Counted from the first letter of the stretch, positions 9,169 through 19,845 are shown. The stretch is 64,000 bases of DNA from Nocardia vermiculata NBRC 100427 (GCF_001613265.1 NZ_BDCA01000004.1:178192-242191); one strand, 5' to 3'. The notes: generated from the letters alone by a model not told the origin. Numbers and translations: made by a program.

Positions 9169-9920
9169 CGGGGCACCGCCGTCCGCTTCTCCTGCTGCCC
9201 GCCGACCTGACCAGAGGTGTGGTCGGCGCCGGACAGCAGGGCTTCGGCGAGCCGTAGGTCGAGTGGTCCGGTGATCTTGAATGCGAGTGCATCGCCGGCG
9301 ATCACCCGCACGGTCGCGCCGCAGGCCTCCACCAGCCCGGCATCGTCGGTGGCCGACAGTTCGGCCGCGTAGGCGGTGCGCAGCAACTCGGCGTCGAATC
9401 CCTGGGGAGTCTGGATGGCCCGTAGTGCGGCGCGCTCGGGTGTGCCGGTCACCGCACCGTCCGCGCTCACCGACTTGATGGTGTCGGCTACGGGAAGCCC
9501 CGGTACGACGGCGCGATGCCCGGCCGCGAGTTCGGCGACTACGCGTGCGATCAGGGCCGGTGGTGTCAGCGCTCGGGCTGCGTCGTGCACGAGGATGTGC
9601 GTGGCGTCGGAGGCCGCGGCCAGTCCGGCGCGCACGGAGTCGGTGCGTTCGGCGCCGCCGGGGACCACGTCGACCGGGATCGAGCTGGCCGCGTGGGCAC
9701 GGGCGGCGAGCAGTTTCCGGGCGTCATCGAGCAGCTCGATGGGCGCCATGATCACGATGCGGTCCACGACCCCGGACGCGATCAGGCCGTCAATTGCGCG
9801 TACGAGCATGGGACTGCCGCCGACGGGGACGAATGCCTTGGGCGTGGCTTCACCCAGGCGAACGCCCCGACCGGCGGCAGGAACCAATGCCACAACACGA
9901 CGAGGGGTGTCGAGCGTCAA
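9165..9920 (-). CDS. ispD: 2-C-methyl-D-erythritol 4-phosphate cytidylyltransferase
   Basis: This 251-residue IspD is the third enzyme of the MEP pathway. It transfers CMP to methylerythritol phosphate. The N-terminal nucleotide-binding segment is [33 protein letters not shown] follows in mid-protein, and the C-terminal active segment is [17 protein letters not shown]. It sits ten bases after carD on the same strand, as in mycobacteria (Rv3583c-Rv3581c), and probably shares the carD transcript. Confidence 0.95.
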   Translation of the reverse strand: MTLDTPRRVVALVPAAGRGVRLGEATPKAFVPVGGSPMLVRAIDGLIASGVVDRIVIMAPIELLDDARKLLAARAHAASSIPVDVVPGGAERTDSVRAGLAAASDATHILVHDAARALTPPALIARVVAELAAGHRAVVPGLPVADTIKSVSADGAVTGTPERAALRAIQTPQGFDAELLRTAYAAELSATDDAGLVEACGATVRVIAGDALAFKITGPLDLRLAEALLSGADHTSGQVGGQQEKRTAVPR

Positions 9921-9930
9921 GGCGGTGCGG

Positions 9931-10449
<519 letters not shown>

Positions 10450-10690
10450 TTAACATGCGACTCGATAACGCCGCGATCAACGGCGCAGGTCAGGGCCACA
10501 ACTGGCCGACGCTGGGGCTTGACAGATCGCGAAGCGTGTGCATGCCGTTGTGCCAGAACAGAATCCGGTACACACTCGGCGCGCGGCGACATTGCGGCGG
10601 ACCGGTCCACACCGACCACCCTGCGTACTACTACGCTGCCTACTACTACTCTCCATCGTGGAGTGAGACGGTCGACATGGAGGACAACCC

Positions 10691-11419
10691 GTGACTGCCC
10701 TGAAAGCCATCACAGCGTCGAATGGGACCAAGGTGTCACGCTGCGCGATCGCCGTCGCAGCGCTGGCCACCGGTGCGGCGCTGGCGTTGTCCGGATGCAG
10801 TGCCGGCCAGATCTCGCAGACCGCGAGCCAGGTCCCGGCCGTGAACGGCAATGCCGCCACCGTCGGCAATGTGGCGCTGCGCGATGTGCGCATTCTGCTG
10901 CCGCAGTCCGAGGAGTACACCAACGCCAAGGGCGGTAAGGCCGTCCTCGCTTTCAGTGCGATCAACGAAGGCTCCGCGAAGACCGACAAGCTGGTCAGTG
11001 TCACCACCGATCTCGGCAAGGTGAACTTCATCCCGTCCGCACCCGAACTGGCGCCGGGCCAGACCGTGCTCGCCGGTAGCGCGGAGGAGGTCGCGGCGGC
11101 CCGCGCCGACCAGGGGGCACCGACCTCGGCTCCGAACCCGGCTCCGGCGTCGAGCGCGGCGGCCACCCCCACCCCTGAACACAGCGCGTCCCCGCGCGAA
11201 GAGGGCGCCGGGACCGCCGATCAGCCGGCCGACCCGGCCGCCAACCCGCTGCTGGTCGAGATCACCGACCTCAGCGAGGACGTCGTGCCCGGCCTGACCT
11301 ACGGTGTCACCTTCAACTTCAAGGACGGCGGCACCGTGCAGATGCAGGTGCCCGTCGACGCCGGCCCGAAGACCCCGCGCCACGAGTCGGCGACGCTCGA
11401 AGAGCACGAGGGCCACTGA
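10691..11419 (+). CDS. lpqE: Lipoprotein LpqE-like
   Basis: This 242-residue predicted lipoprotein is the positional and sequence-level homologue of Rv3584 (LpqE). It has a signal peptide of about 37 residues ending in the lipobox LSGC. A domain of about 100 residues follows (NVALRDVRILLPQSEEYTNAKGGKA), then a Pro/Ala/Glu-rich linker (about residues 140-185) and a short beta-rich end. It is likely anchored on the outer face of the plasma membrane. GGAGGA lies about six bases before the GTG start. Function is unknown. Confidence 0.85.
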   Translation: MTALKAITASNGTKVSRCAIAVAALATGAALALSGCSAGQISQTASQVPAVNGNAATVGNVALRDVRILLPQSEEYTNAKGGKAVLAFSAINEGSAKTDKLVSVTTDLGKVNFIPSAPELAPGQTVLAGSAEEVAAARADQGAPTSAPNPAPASSAAATPTPEHSASPREEGAGTADQPADPAANPLLVEITDLSEDVVPGLTYGVTFNFKDGGTVQMQVPVDAGPKTPRHESATLEEHEGH

Positions 11420-11558
11420 GCCCCACCCCGCCGGGCCCTGCCGCGGTGCGCCCCGCCCCATCGCGACCCGGCCCGTCGGACCTCGGGCACCCGGACCGGT
11501 TCGTGCCGGTCGGTCCGCACTACCCGGACCTGTCGCCTCCTGTCGTTAGGCTGCGCAC

Positions 11559-12956
11559 GTGGCCAAGGTGAAGTCGCTGTACCGGTGTTCGGCGTGCGGT
11601 AACGAGGTTGCCAAATGGGTGGGGCGCTGCCCCGGATGTAGCGAGTGGGGAACCGTCGACGAGGTGGTCGCGGCTCCGGGGGGATCGAATGCCTCCGCGG
11701 GGCGCCGCGCGCTGCTGCCCTCGACCGCGGCAGCGCCCATCTCGACCATCGATTCCCGGATCACCCGCGCCCGTCCCACGGGCGTCCCGGAGCTGGATCG
11801 AGTGCTCGGCGGGGGAGTGGTCCCGGGCTCGGTGGTGCTGTTGTCCGGCGAACCCGGGGTCGGTAAATCGACGCTGTTGCTCGAGGTGGCGCACCGCTGG
11901 GCGCGGCAGCGCGAGGAACGGGCACTGTATGTGACGGCGGAGGAGTCCGCCGGGCAGGTCCGGTTGCGGGCCGACCGCACCGATGCGGTGCACGACCGGG
12001 TCTACCTCGCGGCCGAATCCGATCTGGCCACCATTCTCGGTCACGTCGAGCAGGTACGCCCGACGCTGCTGGTCGTCGACTCGGTACAGACCATGCTGGC
12101 CGCCGACGCCGACGGTGTGATCGGCGGTGTGACGCAGGTCCGCGCCGTCACCGCGGCACTGACCGCACTGGCCAAGGCGAGCGGGATCGCGGTGCTGCTG
12201 GTCGGTCACGTCACCAAGGACGGAAACGTCGCCGGCCCGCGCACCCTCGAACATCTGGTGGATGTGGTCCTGCAGTTCGAGGGCGACAAACATTCCACGT
12301 TGCGCATGGTGCGCGGCATCAAGAATCGCTTCGGCAGCGCCGACGAGGTCGGCTGTTTCGAGCTGCACGAGGACGGTATCGCCGGGGTCAGTGACCCGTC
12401 CGGGCTGTTCCTGCACCATCGTGAGGACCAGGTACCCGGTACCGCCGTCACGGTCGCGATGGACGGCAAGCGGCCGCTGCTCGGCGAGGTGCAGGGGCTC
12501 ACCGTGTCCACCCCGGTGCCCGCGCCCCGGCGCGCGGTGAGCGGACTGGACTACAACCGGGTGTCGATGGTGCTGGCGGTGCTGCAGAGCCGCTGCGGGG
12601 TATTTCTCGGCAAACACGATGTGTACGCGGCCACCGTCGGCGGGATGCGATTGACCGAGCCGGCCGCGGATCTCGCCGTGGCGGTCGCGATCGCCGGGGC
12701 CGAGCGCGATATCGCGCTGCGCGCGGGGATGGTGGTGCTCGGTGAAGTGGGCTTGGCGGGTGAGGTGCGCCGGGTCGCGGGGGTCGGCCGTCGCCTGCGA
12801 GAAGCACAGCGGTTAGGTTTCACCGAGGCGTTGGTACCGCCCGGAACCGACCGCACCGGTATCACCATGAAGGTGCACGAGGTCGCCAGCGTCCGCGCGG
12901 CACTCGCCTCCAGTGGTTTGTCGAAGCGACGACGTGAGCGTACGGAGGCGGAATGA
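11559..12956 (+). CDS. radA: DNA repair protein RadA/Sms
   Basis: This 465-residue RadA is a RecA-like branch-migration ATPase in recombinational repair. The N-terminal zinc finger is [18 protein letters not shown]. Walker A is [11 protein letters not shown], the RadA-specific motif is [11 protein letters not shown], and a Lon-protease-like domain occupies the C-terminal third. The GTG start is family-typical. It overlaps disA by four bases; RadA and DisA are known partners, with RadA restraining DisA activity in other bacteria. Confidence 0.95.
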   Translation: MAKVKSLYRCSACGNEVAKWVGRCPGCSEWGTVDEVVAAPGGSNASAGRRALLPSTAAAPISTIDSRITRARPTGVPELDRVLGGGVVPGSVVLLSGEPGVGKSTLLLEVAHRWARQREERALYVTAEESAGQVRLRADRTDAVHDRVYLAAESDLATILGHVEQVRPTLLVVDSVQTMLAADADGVIGGVTQVRAVTAALTALAKASGIAVLLVGHVTKDGNVAGPRTLEHLVDVVLQFEGDKHSTLRMVRGIKNRFGSADEVGCFELHEDGIAGVSDPSGLFLHHREDQVPGTAVTVAMDGKRPLLGEVQGLTVSTPVPAPRRAVSGLDYNRVSMVLAVLQSRCGVFLGKHDVYAATVGGMRLTEPAADLAVAVAIAGAERDIALRAGMVVLGEVGLAGEVRRVAGVGRRLREAQRLGFTEALVPPGTDRTGITMKVHEVASVRAALASSGLSKRRRERTEAE

Positions 12957-14293
12957 TCCCTGGCCGGTGGAAGCCGCAGCGGCCCGCCCGCCCCGTGTCG
13001 TTTCCACGCGACACGGAGAGACGGGGGCGAGCCGAGTTGCGGACACCGGCCGGACCGGACACCGGCGCCGCGGCTACCGGGGCGGATGCTGCCGAACCGG
13101 CCCGTACGATCGCCCGCCTGGTCCCCGGCACCGAGCTGCGTGACGGGATAGACCGCATTCTGCGTGCCCGCACCGGCGGACTGATCGTGCTCGGGTACGG
13201 CGCCGAACTGGAGGCCGTCTGCGACGGTGGATTCGAGCTCGACGTCGGCTTCTCGCCGACGAGGCTCCGCGAACTGTCGAAAATGGATGGGGCGGTGGTG
13301 CTTTCCACCGATGGCCTGCGAATCCGGCGCGCCAATGTGCATCTGGTACCCGATCCGGGGCTACCCACCGCCGAATCCGGCACCCGGCACAAGGCCGCGG
13401 AACGCACTGCTGCGCACACCGGATACCCCGTGGTGTCGGTGAGTCGTTCGACCGGCATCGTCACCGTCTACGTGGCCGGGTTCCGGCATCAGATTCAGCG
13501 CTCGGAGACGATCCTGTCGCGGGCCAATCAGGCCATGGCGACGCTGGAACGCTATCGGTCGCGCCTGGAGGAGACCACGCGGCAGTTGTCGCTGGCGGAA
13601 CTGAGCGACCGCGCGACCCTGCGCGATGTGCTGGCGGTGCTGCATTGTCTGGAACTGGTGCGTCGGATCGCCCGCGAAATCAGCTCCGATGTCGACGAAC
13701 TCGGAGTGGACGGCCGCCAGCTGTCACTGCAGCTCGCCGAACTCGTCGGCAACAGCGACCCGCTGCGCCGCCTGCTCGTGCGTGACTATCTCCGGATCTC
13801 GGGTACCGCGAGTACCGCTGCCGAGGCCGCAGCGACGAGTCCTGTCGCTGCGGCAGCGGGGAACTCCGTTGCGGCAGCCGGGGACTCCACTGCGTTGCCC
13901 GGGGGCTCGGCTGTGGTTCCCGGAGACGTGCTGGTCGATCGGACCCTCGCCGGGCTGGATGCCCTGCTCGAGGTGGAACTGCTGGAACTCACCAATCTGG
14001 CTGCTCCACTGGGTTTCCCGGCGGCGATCGAGGTGCTCGACACCGCGGTGGTGCCGCGCGGTCACCGCCTGCTGGCCGAGATCCCGCGCGTCTCGCCACA
14101 CAGTGCCGAACGTGTGATCGCCGCCTTCGGTGCGCTACCGGTGCTGGCGTCGGCGAGTATCGCCGAGATCGAGGAGGTCCTGGACGGCGATACACAGCTG
14201 GCACAGCGCATTCGTGAGGGTCTGACCCGGCTGGCCGAGTCCGGCACGGTGCGAGTCACCGAGTCCGGCGGTGCGCGGTTCAGGCGATATTGA
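12953..14293 (+). CDS. disA: DNA integrity scanning protein DisA (diadenylate cyclase)
   Basis: This 446-residue homologue of Rv3586 makes c-di-AMP from two ATP. The cyclase domain spans about residues 55-200, with the DGA motif at 112-114. The usual RHR motif reads Arg-His-Lys here (145-147, GTRHKAAER). A helical middle domain follows, then an Ala/Gly/Ser-rich insertion at about 285-322. In the C-terminal helix-hairpin-helix, the expected GIG-type hairpin is replaced by LDGDT. With about 45 extra N-terminal residues, it is some 90 residues longer than usual. Whether it is fully active is uncertain. Confidence 0.9.
   Translation: MIPGRWKPQRPARPVSFPRDTERRGRAELRTPAGPDTGAAATGADAAEPARTIARLVPGTELRDGIDRILRARTGGLIVLGYGAELEAVCDGGFELDVGFSPTRLRELSKMDGAVVLSTDGLRIRRANVHLVPDPGLPTAESGTRHKAAERTAAHTGYPVVSVSRSTGIVTVYVAGFRHQIQRSETILSRANQAMATLERYRSRLEETTRQLSLAELSDRATLRDVLAVLHCLELVRRIAREISSDVDELGVDGRQLSLQLAELVGNSDPLRRLLVRDYLRISGTASTAAEAAATSPVAAAAGNSVAAAGDSTALPGGSAVVPGDVLVDRTLAGLDALLEVELLELTNLAAPLGFPAAIEVLDTAVVPRGHRLLAEIPRVSPHSAERVIAAFGALPVLASASIAEIEEVLDGDTQLAQRIREGLTRLAESGTVRVTESGGARFRRY
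13840..13930 (+). repeat. Degenerate 24-bp tandem repeats in disA linker
   Basis: Three diverged units of about 24 bases, each with a CGGGG(A/G)(A/C)CTC-like core, encode eight-residue Ala/Gly/Ser repeats ([24 protein letters not shown]). They fall inside the DisA insertion before the C-terminal domain and look like in-frame microsatellite expansion. Confidence 0.6.
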
Positions 14294-14984
14294 AGGTCTC
14301 GGGATCGCTCTGTACCGAACCGAATTGCGCCACGACGGCGTAGCCGCCCGGCGGAACCGGTACCCGATCGCCGGCGCAGCCCGGTTGTGAGGTGGTGCCC
14401 GACCAGGTGAGTGAGAACGGTGCCTGCTCGCCGCCCTTCAGGGTGCGAACGTCGGCCGCGCCGCCCTGATCGCAATCCGTGCTGGTCCACAACCGGCGCT
14501 TACCGTCCAGCGACTGCACCCACACCTGTTGCATACCCGATCCCATGTCGCGCGTGCAGGCGCTGGTGGAGATATTGGTGATCACCACGCTGAACACCGG
14601 TTGATCGCCGGACTTGTATGTCGGCTGACCGACCGAAGCCTTCACCGCCAGTGACTGATCCGGGCACTGTGGCGGCGGATTGCTGGCGGTGGAGTTGACG
14701 GTGCCCGAGGTGGTCTCCTTCGAGTCGGCGTCCGTGGAGGTCGCCGGCGGGGGACCGCTCTGTTTCGCAGCCGATACCGAGGTCGAGGCGGCTGCGGCGG
14801 CCTTCGGATCCTCGTCGTCGCCACCACCGCGTAGCAGCATCATCGCCAGCCAGACGACCAGCGCGAGGGCGACGATCAGCGCACCGATGGCGAGCAGGCG
14901 GCGACGCCAGTAGATCTCCGGGGGGAGCGGTCCATTCGGTTCCAGCACGAGACCAACGGTATGTGCATATTCGAGCGGTTTCAC
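14280..14984 (-). CDS. Conserved membrane protein (Rv3587c-like)
   Basis: This 234-residue protein has one transmembrane helix (LLAIGALIVALALVVWLAMMLL, about residues 29-50) after a short cytoplasmic N terminus. A Thr/Ser/Pro-rich spacer follows, and then an extracellular beta-sandwich-like domain with five Cys (CPDQS, SACTRD, TDCDQ, PGCAGD). The position next to disA and canB and the layout match Rv3587c. The 3' end overlaps disA by 14 bases tail to tail. Function is unknown; a cell-envelope role is inferred only from topology. Confidence 0.8.
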   Translation of the reverse strand: MKPLEYAHTVGLVLEPNGPLPPEIYWRRRLLAIGALIVALALVVWLAMMLLRGGGDDEDPKAAAAASTSVSAAKQSGPPPATSTDADSKETTSGTVNSTASNPPPQCPDQSLAVKASVGQPTYKSGDQPVFSVVITNISTSACTRDMGSGMQQVWVQSLDGKRRLWTSTDCDQGGAADVRTLKGGEQAPFSLTWSGTTSQPGCAGDRVPVPPGGYAVVAQFGSVQSDPETFNIA

Positions 14985-15087
14985 TCAGGTACGCGGCGTG
15001 TCGGCACCGGGACGGCCGTGATGCCGGGTACATTTCCGCGCTTCACTCGCGGTGGCCGCAGACCACCGCGAGTCGCATAGCAGTGGT

Positions 15088-15711
15088 TCAGACCGCTTCG
15101 CCGATATCGCCGATCACCTTGTGCAGCTGGGCACGGCCGTCGGCAAGCTTGTAGTTCACACAGGCGATGGCGAGCCGCCCGGCGTCCACCCGGTCACCCA
15201 CGATGCGCGACCGCTCGGTGAGCATGCTCGCGGTCTCCTGCACGTGGCGCGCCTCGAGTTCGTCGACCTCGTGCAGGCCCTCGCGGCGGCCGTTCAGGAT
15301 GGACGGCGTCACCCGCTCGACCAGGCTTCGGATGAAGCCGCCGGGGACCGTGCCCTCGTCGAGCGCGTCCAGCGTGGCCCGGACCGCACCGCAACTGTCG
15401 TGGCCCAGCACCACGATCAGGGGAATGTTGAGGATCTCGACGCCGTATTCGATCGAGCCGAGTACCGACTCGTCGACCACATGGCCGGCGGTGCGGACCA
15501 CGAACATATCGCCGAGGCCCTGGTCGAAGATGATCTCGGCGGCCACCCGGGAATCACCGCACCCGAACAGAATTGCTCGCGGATGCTGACCGGCGACGAG
15601 TTTCGTTCGATCGGCCGCACCCTGGCTGGGGTGCTGCAGCGTACCGCTGACGAACCTGTCGTTACCCTCGCGGAGAGACTTCCAGGCACTGATCGGGTTG
15701 GTATGAGGCAT
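15088..15711 (-). CDS. canB: Beta-carbonic anhydrase
   Basis: This 207-residue beta-class carbonic anhydrase (Rv3588c, CanB/MtcA2) interconverts CO2 and bicarbonate in the cytoplasm. The zinc ligands Cys51, His104 and Cys107 lie in FGCGDSR and LGHDSCGA, and the Asp53/Arg55 dyad is intact. The ATG at 15711 (MPHTNP) matches the mycobacterial start; an ATG three codons upstream is possible. It is divergent from mutY across about 230 bases in which no gene was found. Confidence 0.94.
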   Translation of the reverse strand: MPHTNPISAWKSLREGNDRFVSGTLQHPSQGAADRTKLVAGQHPRAILFGCGDSRVAAEIIFDQGLGDMFVVRTAGHVVDESVLGSIEYGVEILNIPLIVVLGHDSCGAVRATLDALDEGTVPGGFIRSLVERVTPSILNGRREGLHEVDELEARHVQETASMLTERSRIVGDRVDAGRLAIACVNYKLADGRAQLHKVIGDIGEAV

Positions 15712-15943
15712 GAGTCCCATTTTCCACGGCCGCCGAGCTACCGGCGAGTCCGTCGGGCTACGAACAGGCAAATCGCGGGTGTACGGCAGGTGTACGAAAC
15801 GGTGATCAGATGAGGTCAGACGTCCGGTATGTCTGGTTTGCTGCGTTGAGCTGTGAAGATACTGAGAAATTGTTCCCGGACACCGGATCTGTTCCGGCTG
15901 CACCGGGGGTCGCGCCCGAATCGCCTGTGTACGGGGCTGTTCG

Positions 15944-16843
15944 GTGATGAAACGAGGTGGCGTGGAACCGGCGGGCGGTATCGACAGCGATGTGCTGATC
16001 GACTGGTACGAGCACTCGGCCCGGGATCTGCCGTGGCGGCGGCCCGGGGTCACGGCGTGGCACATCCTCATGAGCGAGATCATGTTGCAGCAGACGCCGG
16101 TGGTACGGGTCGAACCGATCTGGCGCGAGTGGGTGGCACGCTGGCCGGTCCCTTCCGCGATGGCGGCGGCTGCGCCGGGGGAGGTACTGCGAGCCTGGGG
16201 CAAACTGGGATATCCGCGCCGGGCCCTGCGCCTGCACGAATGCGCCGGGGTGCTCGCCACCGACCACGATGACGTGGTGCCCGCCGATGTGGACGTGCTG
16301 CTCGGGCTGCCCGGGATCGGCGCCTACACCGCGCGGGCGGTGGCCTGTTTTGCGTACGGGCAGCGGGTGCCGGTGGTCGACACCAATGTGCGCCGAGTGG
16401 TCGCCCGTGCGGTCCACGGCCGCGCGGAGGCCGGTAATCCCCGTGCCCGCGACCTGGCGGACACCGAGGAACTGTTGCCGGTCCGGGTGGATCGCGCGGC
16501 GGTGTTCTCCGCGGCCCTGATGGAACTGGGTGCCACCGTCTGCACGGCCCGCACTCCGGACTGCGACCTGTGCCCGCTGCCGCGGTGCGGATGGATCGAA
16601 GCGGGCCGTCCGGCCTCGGATGTGGTGCGTCGCACGCAGAAGTACGACGGCACCGATCGGCAGGCCCGCGGTCGGTTGTTGGATGTCTTGCGCGGTGCAT
16701 CCGGCCCGGTCGAGCGGGTGGCACTGGATCTGGCCTGGACTCGCGATCCGGGACAGCGTGATCGCGCGCTCGATTCGCTGCTGGTCGACGGGTTGATCGA
16801 ACAGACCCGTGACGGCCTGTTCGCGCTTGCCGGGGAGGGCTGA
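15944..16843 (+). CDS. mutY: A/G-specific adenine DNA glycosylase MutY
   Basis: This 299-residue MutY excises adenine opposite 8-oxoguanine. It shows the catalytic Glu in EIMLQQTPV, the helix-hairpin-helix LPGIGAYTARAV followed by the catalytic Asp in VVDTNVRR, and the iron-sulfur cluster Cys set in CTARTPDCDLCPLPRC. It is short, lacking most of the C-terminal MutT-like domain, as in mycobacterial MutY (Rv3589). GTG 15944, ATG 15947 and GTG 15962 are all possible starts. Confidence 0.93.
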   Translation: MMKRGGVEPAGGIDSDVLIDWYEHSARDLPWRRPGVTAWHILMSEIMLQQTPVVRVEPIWREWVARWPVPSAMAAAAPGEVLRAWGKLGYPRRALRLHECAGVLATDHDDVVPADVDVLLGLPGIGAYTARAVACFAYGQRVPVVDTNVRRVVARAVHGRAEAGNPRARDLADTEELLPVRVDRAAVFSAALMELGATVCTARTPDCDLCPLPRCGWIEAGRPASDVVRRTQKYDGTDRQARGRLLDVLRGASGPVERVALDLAWTRDPGQRDRALDSLLVDGLIEQTRDGLFALAGEG

Positions 16844-16879
16844 GCGGACGGACGGTGCCGCAGCCGTGCTGTTCGACGG

Positions 16880-17884
16880 CTAATCGACGGCAGCTTCGAT
16901 ACGCCGCGCGGGCGTAGCGGGTCCGGCAGCCGCCGGTCCGGCTGTGCCGCTCCGGGCGCCGGTCGTATCGCCCGCGGTCCCGGTGGCATCATCCGACGGG
17001 CCGGGCGCGCGGAGTGTTGTCCGGCGGCGCGCGGTCAGCACGGGCTTGGCGACGAATCGGCACAGCAGGTAGATCACGAAAGAGATCGTGGTGATGAACG
17101 TGGACACCGGCACCCCGGGAGCCAGCGACAGCACGATGCCGCCGACCGCAGCGATCTCGGCGAACAGCACCGACAGCAGGGTCGCATGCAGTGGGTTGGC
17201 GGTGACCTGTGCCGCAGCGGCGGCCGGGGTGATCAGCAGGGCCAGCACCAGCAGCGCCCCGACGATCTGCACGCCGAAGGCCGCGGTCACACCCAGCAGC
17301 ACGGCGAAGATCACCGACAGGGCCCGCACCGGAACGCCGCGGGCCACCGCGACCTGCGGATCGGTGCTGGCGAACAACAGCGGTCGGTAGATGAACGCCA
17401 GCACCAGCAGCACGCCCACGGTGCACAGCGCGAGCAAGGTCAGCCCGTTGTCGCCGACACTGACCACCTGCCCGGTCAGCAGGGAGAATTTCGATCCGGC
17501 GCGGCTGGGTCCGAGCCACAGGAACAGCACCGACAGGCCGAGCCCGAACGACATCACCACCGCGATCACCGAATCGCGTTCGCGCGCCTTGGAGCCCAGC
17601 AGCCCGAACATGACCGCGGCCACCACCGAGCCGACGATTGCGCCGGCGCCGACTCCGACGCCGATCAGCAGGGCCGCGGCCGCACCGGTCAGCGACAGCT
17701 CACTGGTGCCGTGGACCGCGAACGACATCTGCCGGTTCACGATCAGCGGGCCGATCATTCCGGCCAGCAGACCCAGCAGTGCGGCCGCGATGACCGCATG
17801 CTGGACGAAATCGTAGGTCAGCAGGTCGGCCGCGGTCTGCAGGTCGAGCATGCGGGTGAAGACGTCGGAGAGTTTGTCGTTCAT
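16880..17884 (-). CDS. Metal ABC transporter permease (ZnuB family)
   Basis: This 334-residue ABC-3 family permease has about eight or nine hydrophobic segments, starting with FVQHAVIAAALLGLLAGMIGPLIV. It ends in a disordered Thr/Ala/Gly-rich cytoplasmic tail of about 60 residues. ABC-3 permeases import Zn or Mn. The start overlaps the ATPase stop by four bases. The upstream Zur/Fur-type operator and the His-containing binding protein make zinc the best guess. Confidence 0.9.
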   Translation of the reverse strand: MNDKLSDVFTRMLDLQTAADLLTYDFVQHAVIAAALLGLLAGMIGPLIVNRQMSFAVHGTSELSLTGAAAALLIGVGVGAGAIVGSVVAAVMFGLLGSKARERDSVIAVVMSFGLGLSVLFLWLGPSRAGSKFSLLTGQVVSVGDNGLTLLALCTVGVLLVLAFIYRPLLFASTDPQVAVARGVPVRALSVIFAVLLGVTAAFGVQIVGALLVLALLITPAAAAAQVTANPLHATLLSVLFAEIAAVGGIVLSLAPGVPVSTFITTISFVIYLLCRFVAKPVLTARRRTTLRAPGPSDDATGTAGDTTGARSGTAGPAAAGPATPARRIEAAVD

Positions 17885-18897
17885 GCGCGGACTCCCTCGC
17901 CGTGGTGGGTGCCGAGTGCGTCGATCTCGTCACCGGTGCCGACGACGACCAGCCGCCCGCGCACCCGCAGCACCTCCACCTCGGTGCCGTAGAGCTCGGA
18001 GAGCACCGGCGAGGTCATCACCTCGTCGGGTGTGCCGATCCGGAATTTGCCGTCCACCAGGTACAGCACCCGGTCGACCAGGGGCAGGATCGGGTTGATC
18101 TCGTGGGTGACGAACAGGACGGCGGTATCGTGCGTGCGGCGCCGGCGGTCGATGAGCTCGGACACCAGGCGCTGATTGGCCAGGTCCAGGCTGAGTAGCG
18201 GCTCGTCGCACAGCAGTACTCGTGGATCGCCGGCCAGTGCCTGCGCGACTCGCAAGCGCTGTTGTTCGCCGCCGGACAACGATTCCAGCGGCGCCTTCGC
18301 GAACCGCTGGGCCCCCACCTGGGCGATGGCGTCATTCACCCGGCGTCGGCGCTCGGCGCGACCCCGCCAGCCCAGGCCCCAGCGGTGGCCGTCCACGCCC
18401 AGTCCGACCAGATCGACACCACGCAACTGCACGCCCGCATCGATGGTCTTCTGCTGTGGCACGTACCCGATACGGGGGTTTCCGAGCCGGGCCGGTGTTC
18501 CGCCGATGTCGACCGTGCCGGCGCTCGGGGGCAGCTGCCCCAGCAGCATGCGCAGCAGTGAGGTCTTCCCGGAACCGTTGGGACCCAATACCGCGACGAA
18601 TTCGCCGGCCGCGACGTCGAGATCCAAGCCTTCCCACAGCGTGCGGGGTCCGAAGGCCAGGCCCGCACCGCGCAGCGATACCGCGGGAGTTCCGGACTCC
18701 GGCGACGTTGTGTTGCCGGGCTCGCAGAACGTGCAGTCGGAGGTGTCGAAGCCGGGGCGCAGATTGTCGGGATTCGCAGCCGGATCTCCGGGCTCGCTGC
18801 CTACCCCGTCGGGCACAGCGTGGCCGTCGTTCTCTAGTGCAGTGCGACTCTCGTCGTCGTTGCGTTCGACGACGTTCGGCTCGGTAGGTCCGGGCAT
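17881..18897 (-). CDS. Metal ABC transporter ATP-binding protein with CxxC N-terminal extension
   Basis: This 338-residue ATPase shows Walker A (LGPNGSGKTSLL), signature SLSGGEQQRLRVA, Walker B (VLLCDEPLLSLD) and an H-loop (VLFVTHEIN). About 75 extra residues precede the ATPase domain; they are acidic, probably disordered, and carry a DCTFCEPG motif that could bind metal. GAGGAGG sits about six bases before the ATG, which supports the long form. It lies 11 bases after the binding-protein gene and overlaps the permease gene. ZnuC-like by family. Confidence 0.9.
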   Translation of the reverse strand: MPGPTEPNVVERNDDESRTALENDGHAVPDGVGSEPGDPAANPDNLRPGFDTSDCTFCEPGNTTSPESGTPAVSLRGAGLAFGPRTLWEGLDLDVAAGEFVAVLGPNGSGKTSLLRMLLGQLPPSAGTVDIGGTPARLGNPRIGYVPQQKTIDAGVQLRGVDLVGLGVDGHRWGLGWRGRAERRRRVNDAIAQVGAQRFAKAPLESLSGGEQQRLRVAQALAGDPRVLLCDEPLLSLDLANQRLVSELIDRRRRTHDTAVLFVTHEINPILPLVDRVLYLVDGKFRIGTPDEVMTSPVLSELYGTEVEVLRVRGRLVVVGTGDEIDALGTHHGEGVRA

Positions 18898-18908
18898 CGG
18901 TGCCCTCC

Positions 18909-19799
18909 TCAGTCGAGTGCCGCGGCCAGAGTGGTCGCGTTGTCGGTCTGCCAGGTCACGAAATCTGTTCCCTCCGGAAGGGTTTCGGTGACCTCGACGA
19001 TCGGAACGCCGGCGCCCTTCGCAGTCGCGGCCACATCCTTCGTGGTCTTGTCTTCGGTCTGGATGTTGTAGACCAGTGCGCGAACCTGTTTGCCGTCCAG
19101 CAGTTCTCGCACCGCGGCCAGATCGGCGGGAGCCGGATCGGTGCCCTGTTCGATCGCCTCGGCGAAGGAGTGCGGGGTGCGATCCTCGGTATCGGCAGCG
19201 CGGAGCAGGTAGTGCGCCAGCGGCTCGGTCTGCAGCACGGGCGTTTTCGGATGCGTCGTCGCGACGTTCGTCATGATCGCAGTGATATCGGCGAGCCGCC
19301 CGTGAAATGCCGCGGCGCGGTCGGTGAAGGCCTGCTGGTGCGCGGGATCGATGCGGCCGAGTTCGTCGGCGATCTTGTCCGCGACCGCGCCGACCGTGGC
19401 CATGTCGTACCAGACGTGTTCGTTGTCGTCACCGGCCGCCGCGCCGGTGCGCAGGTCGAAGGCCGACAGGGTCGGTTTGTCGCGGCCCTGCGCGGCCTGC
19501 TCGGCGAATTCGTCGTAGTGGCCGCCGTTGTAGACCACCAGCGCCGCATCGCGGATCGCGGCGGCATCGGAGGCGGTGGTCTGATACGAGTGCGGGTCCT
19601 GATTCGGGCTGTCGATGATGGATTTCACCTCGACATCGGCACCGCCCACGGCGGCGGCGACACTGCCCCACACATCGGTGGAGGTGACGATCGTGGGCAT
19701 CCCGGAGTCCGCGGACGAGCCGGAACAGGCGGCCAGCGTAGCGGCGGTGGTGATTCCCAGCGTGGCGACAGCGATCCGGACGGCGAACTTTCTGATCAC
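18909..19799 (-). CDS. Metal-binding lipoprotein (ZnuA/TroA family)
   Basis: This 296-residue cluster A-1 substrate-binding protein has a signal peptide ending in the lipobox LAAC, so it is predicted to be membrane-anchored and to deliver metal to the adjacent transporter. The first metal His is in SPNQDPHSYQ; further His are in NGGHYDEF and NEHVWYD. GTG 19799 is preceded by AGGAG at seven bases; the frame is open upstream, but those residues precede the signal peptide. A palindromic Zur/Fur-type site lies about 50 bases upstream. Confidence 0.9.
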   Translation of the reverse strand: MIRKFAVRIAVATLGITTAATLAACSGSSADSGMPTIVTSTDVWGSVAAAVGGADVEVKSIIDSPNQDPHSYQTTASDAAAIRDAALVVYNGGHYDEFAEQAAQGRDKPTLSAFDLRTGAAAGDDNEHVWYDMATVGAVADKIADELGRIDPAHQQAFTDRAAAFHGRLADITAIMTNVATTHPKTPVLQTEPLAHYLLRAADTEDRTPHSFAEAIEQGTDPAPADLAAVRELLDGKQVRALVYNIQTEDKTTKDVAATAKGAGVPIVEVTETLPEGTDFVTWQTDNATTLAAALD

Positions 19800-19845
19800 G
19801 CGGGAACTCCTGGACACACAGACTCCGTGCGGCACACAGACTCTT

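Noticed and set aside
10510..10545. TTGACA near 10518 as a -35 element for lpqE
   Set aside because: No convincing -10 at the right spacing, and it is about 170 bases from the start codon.
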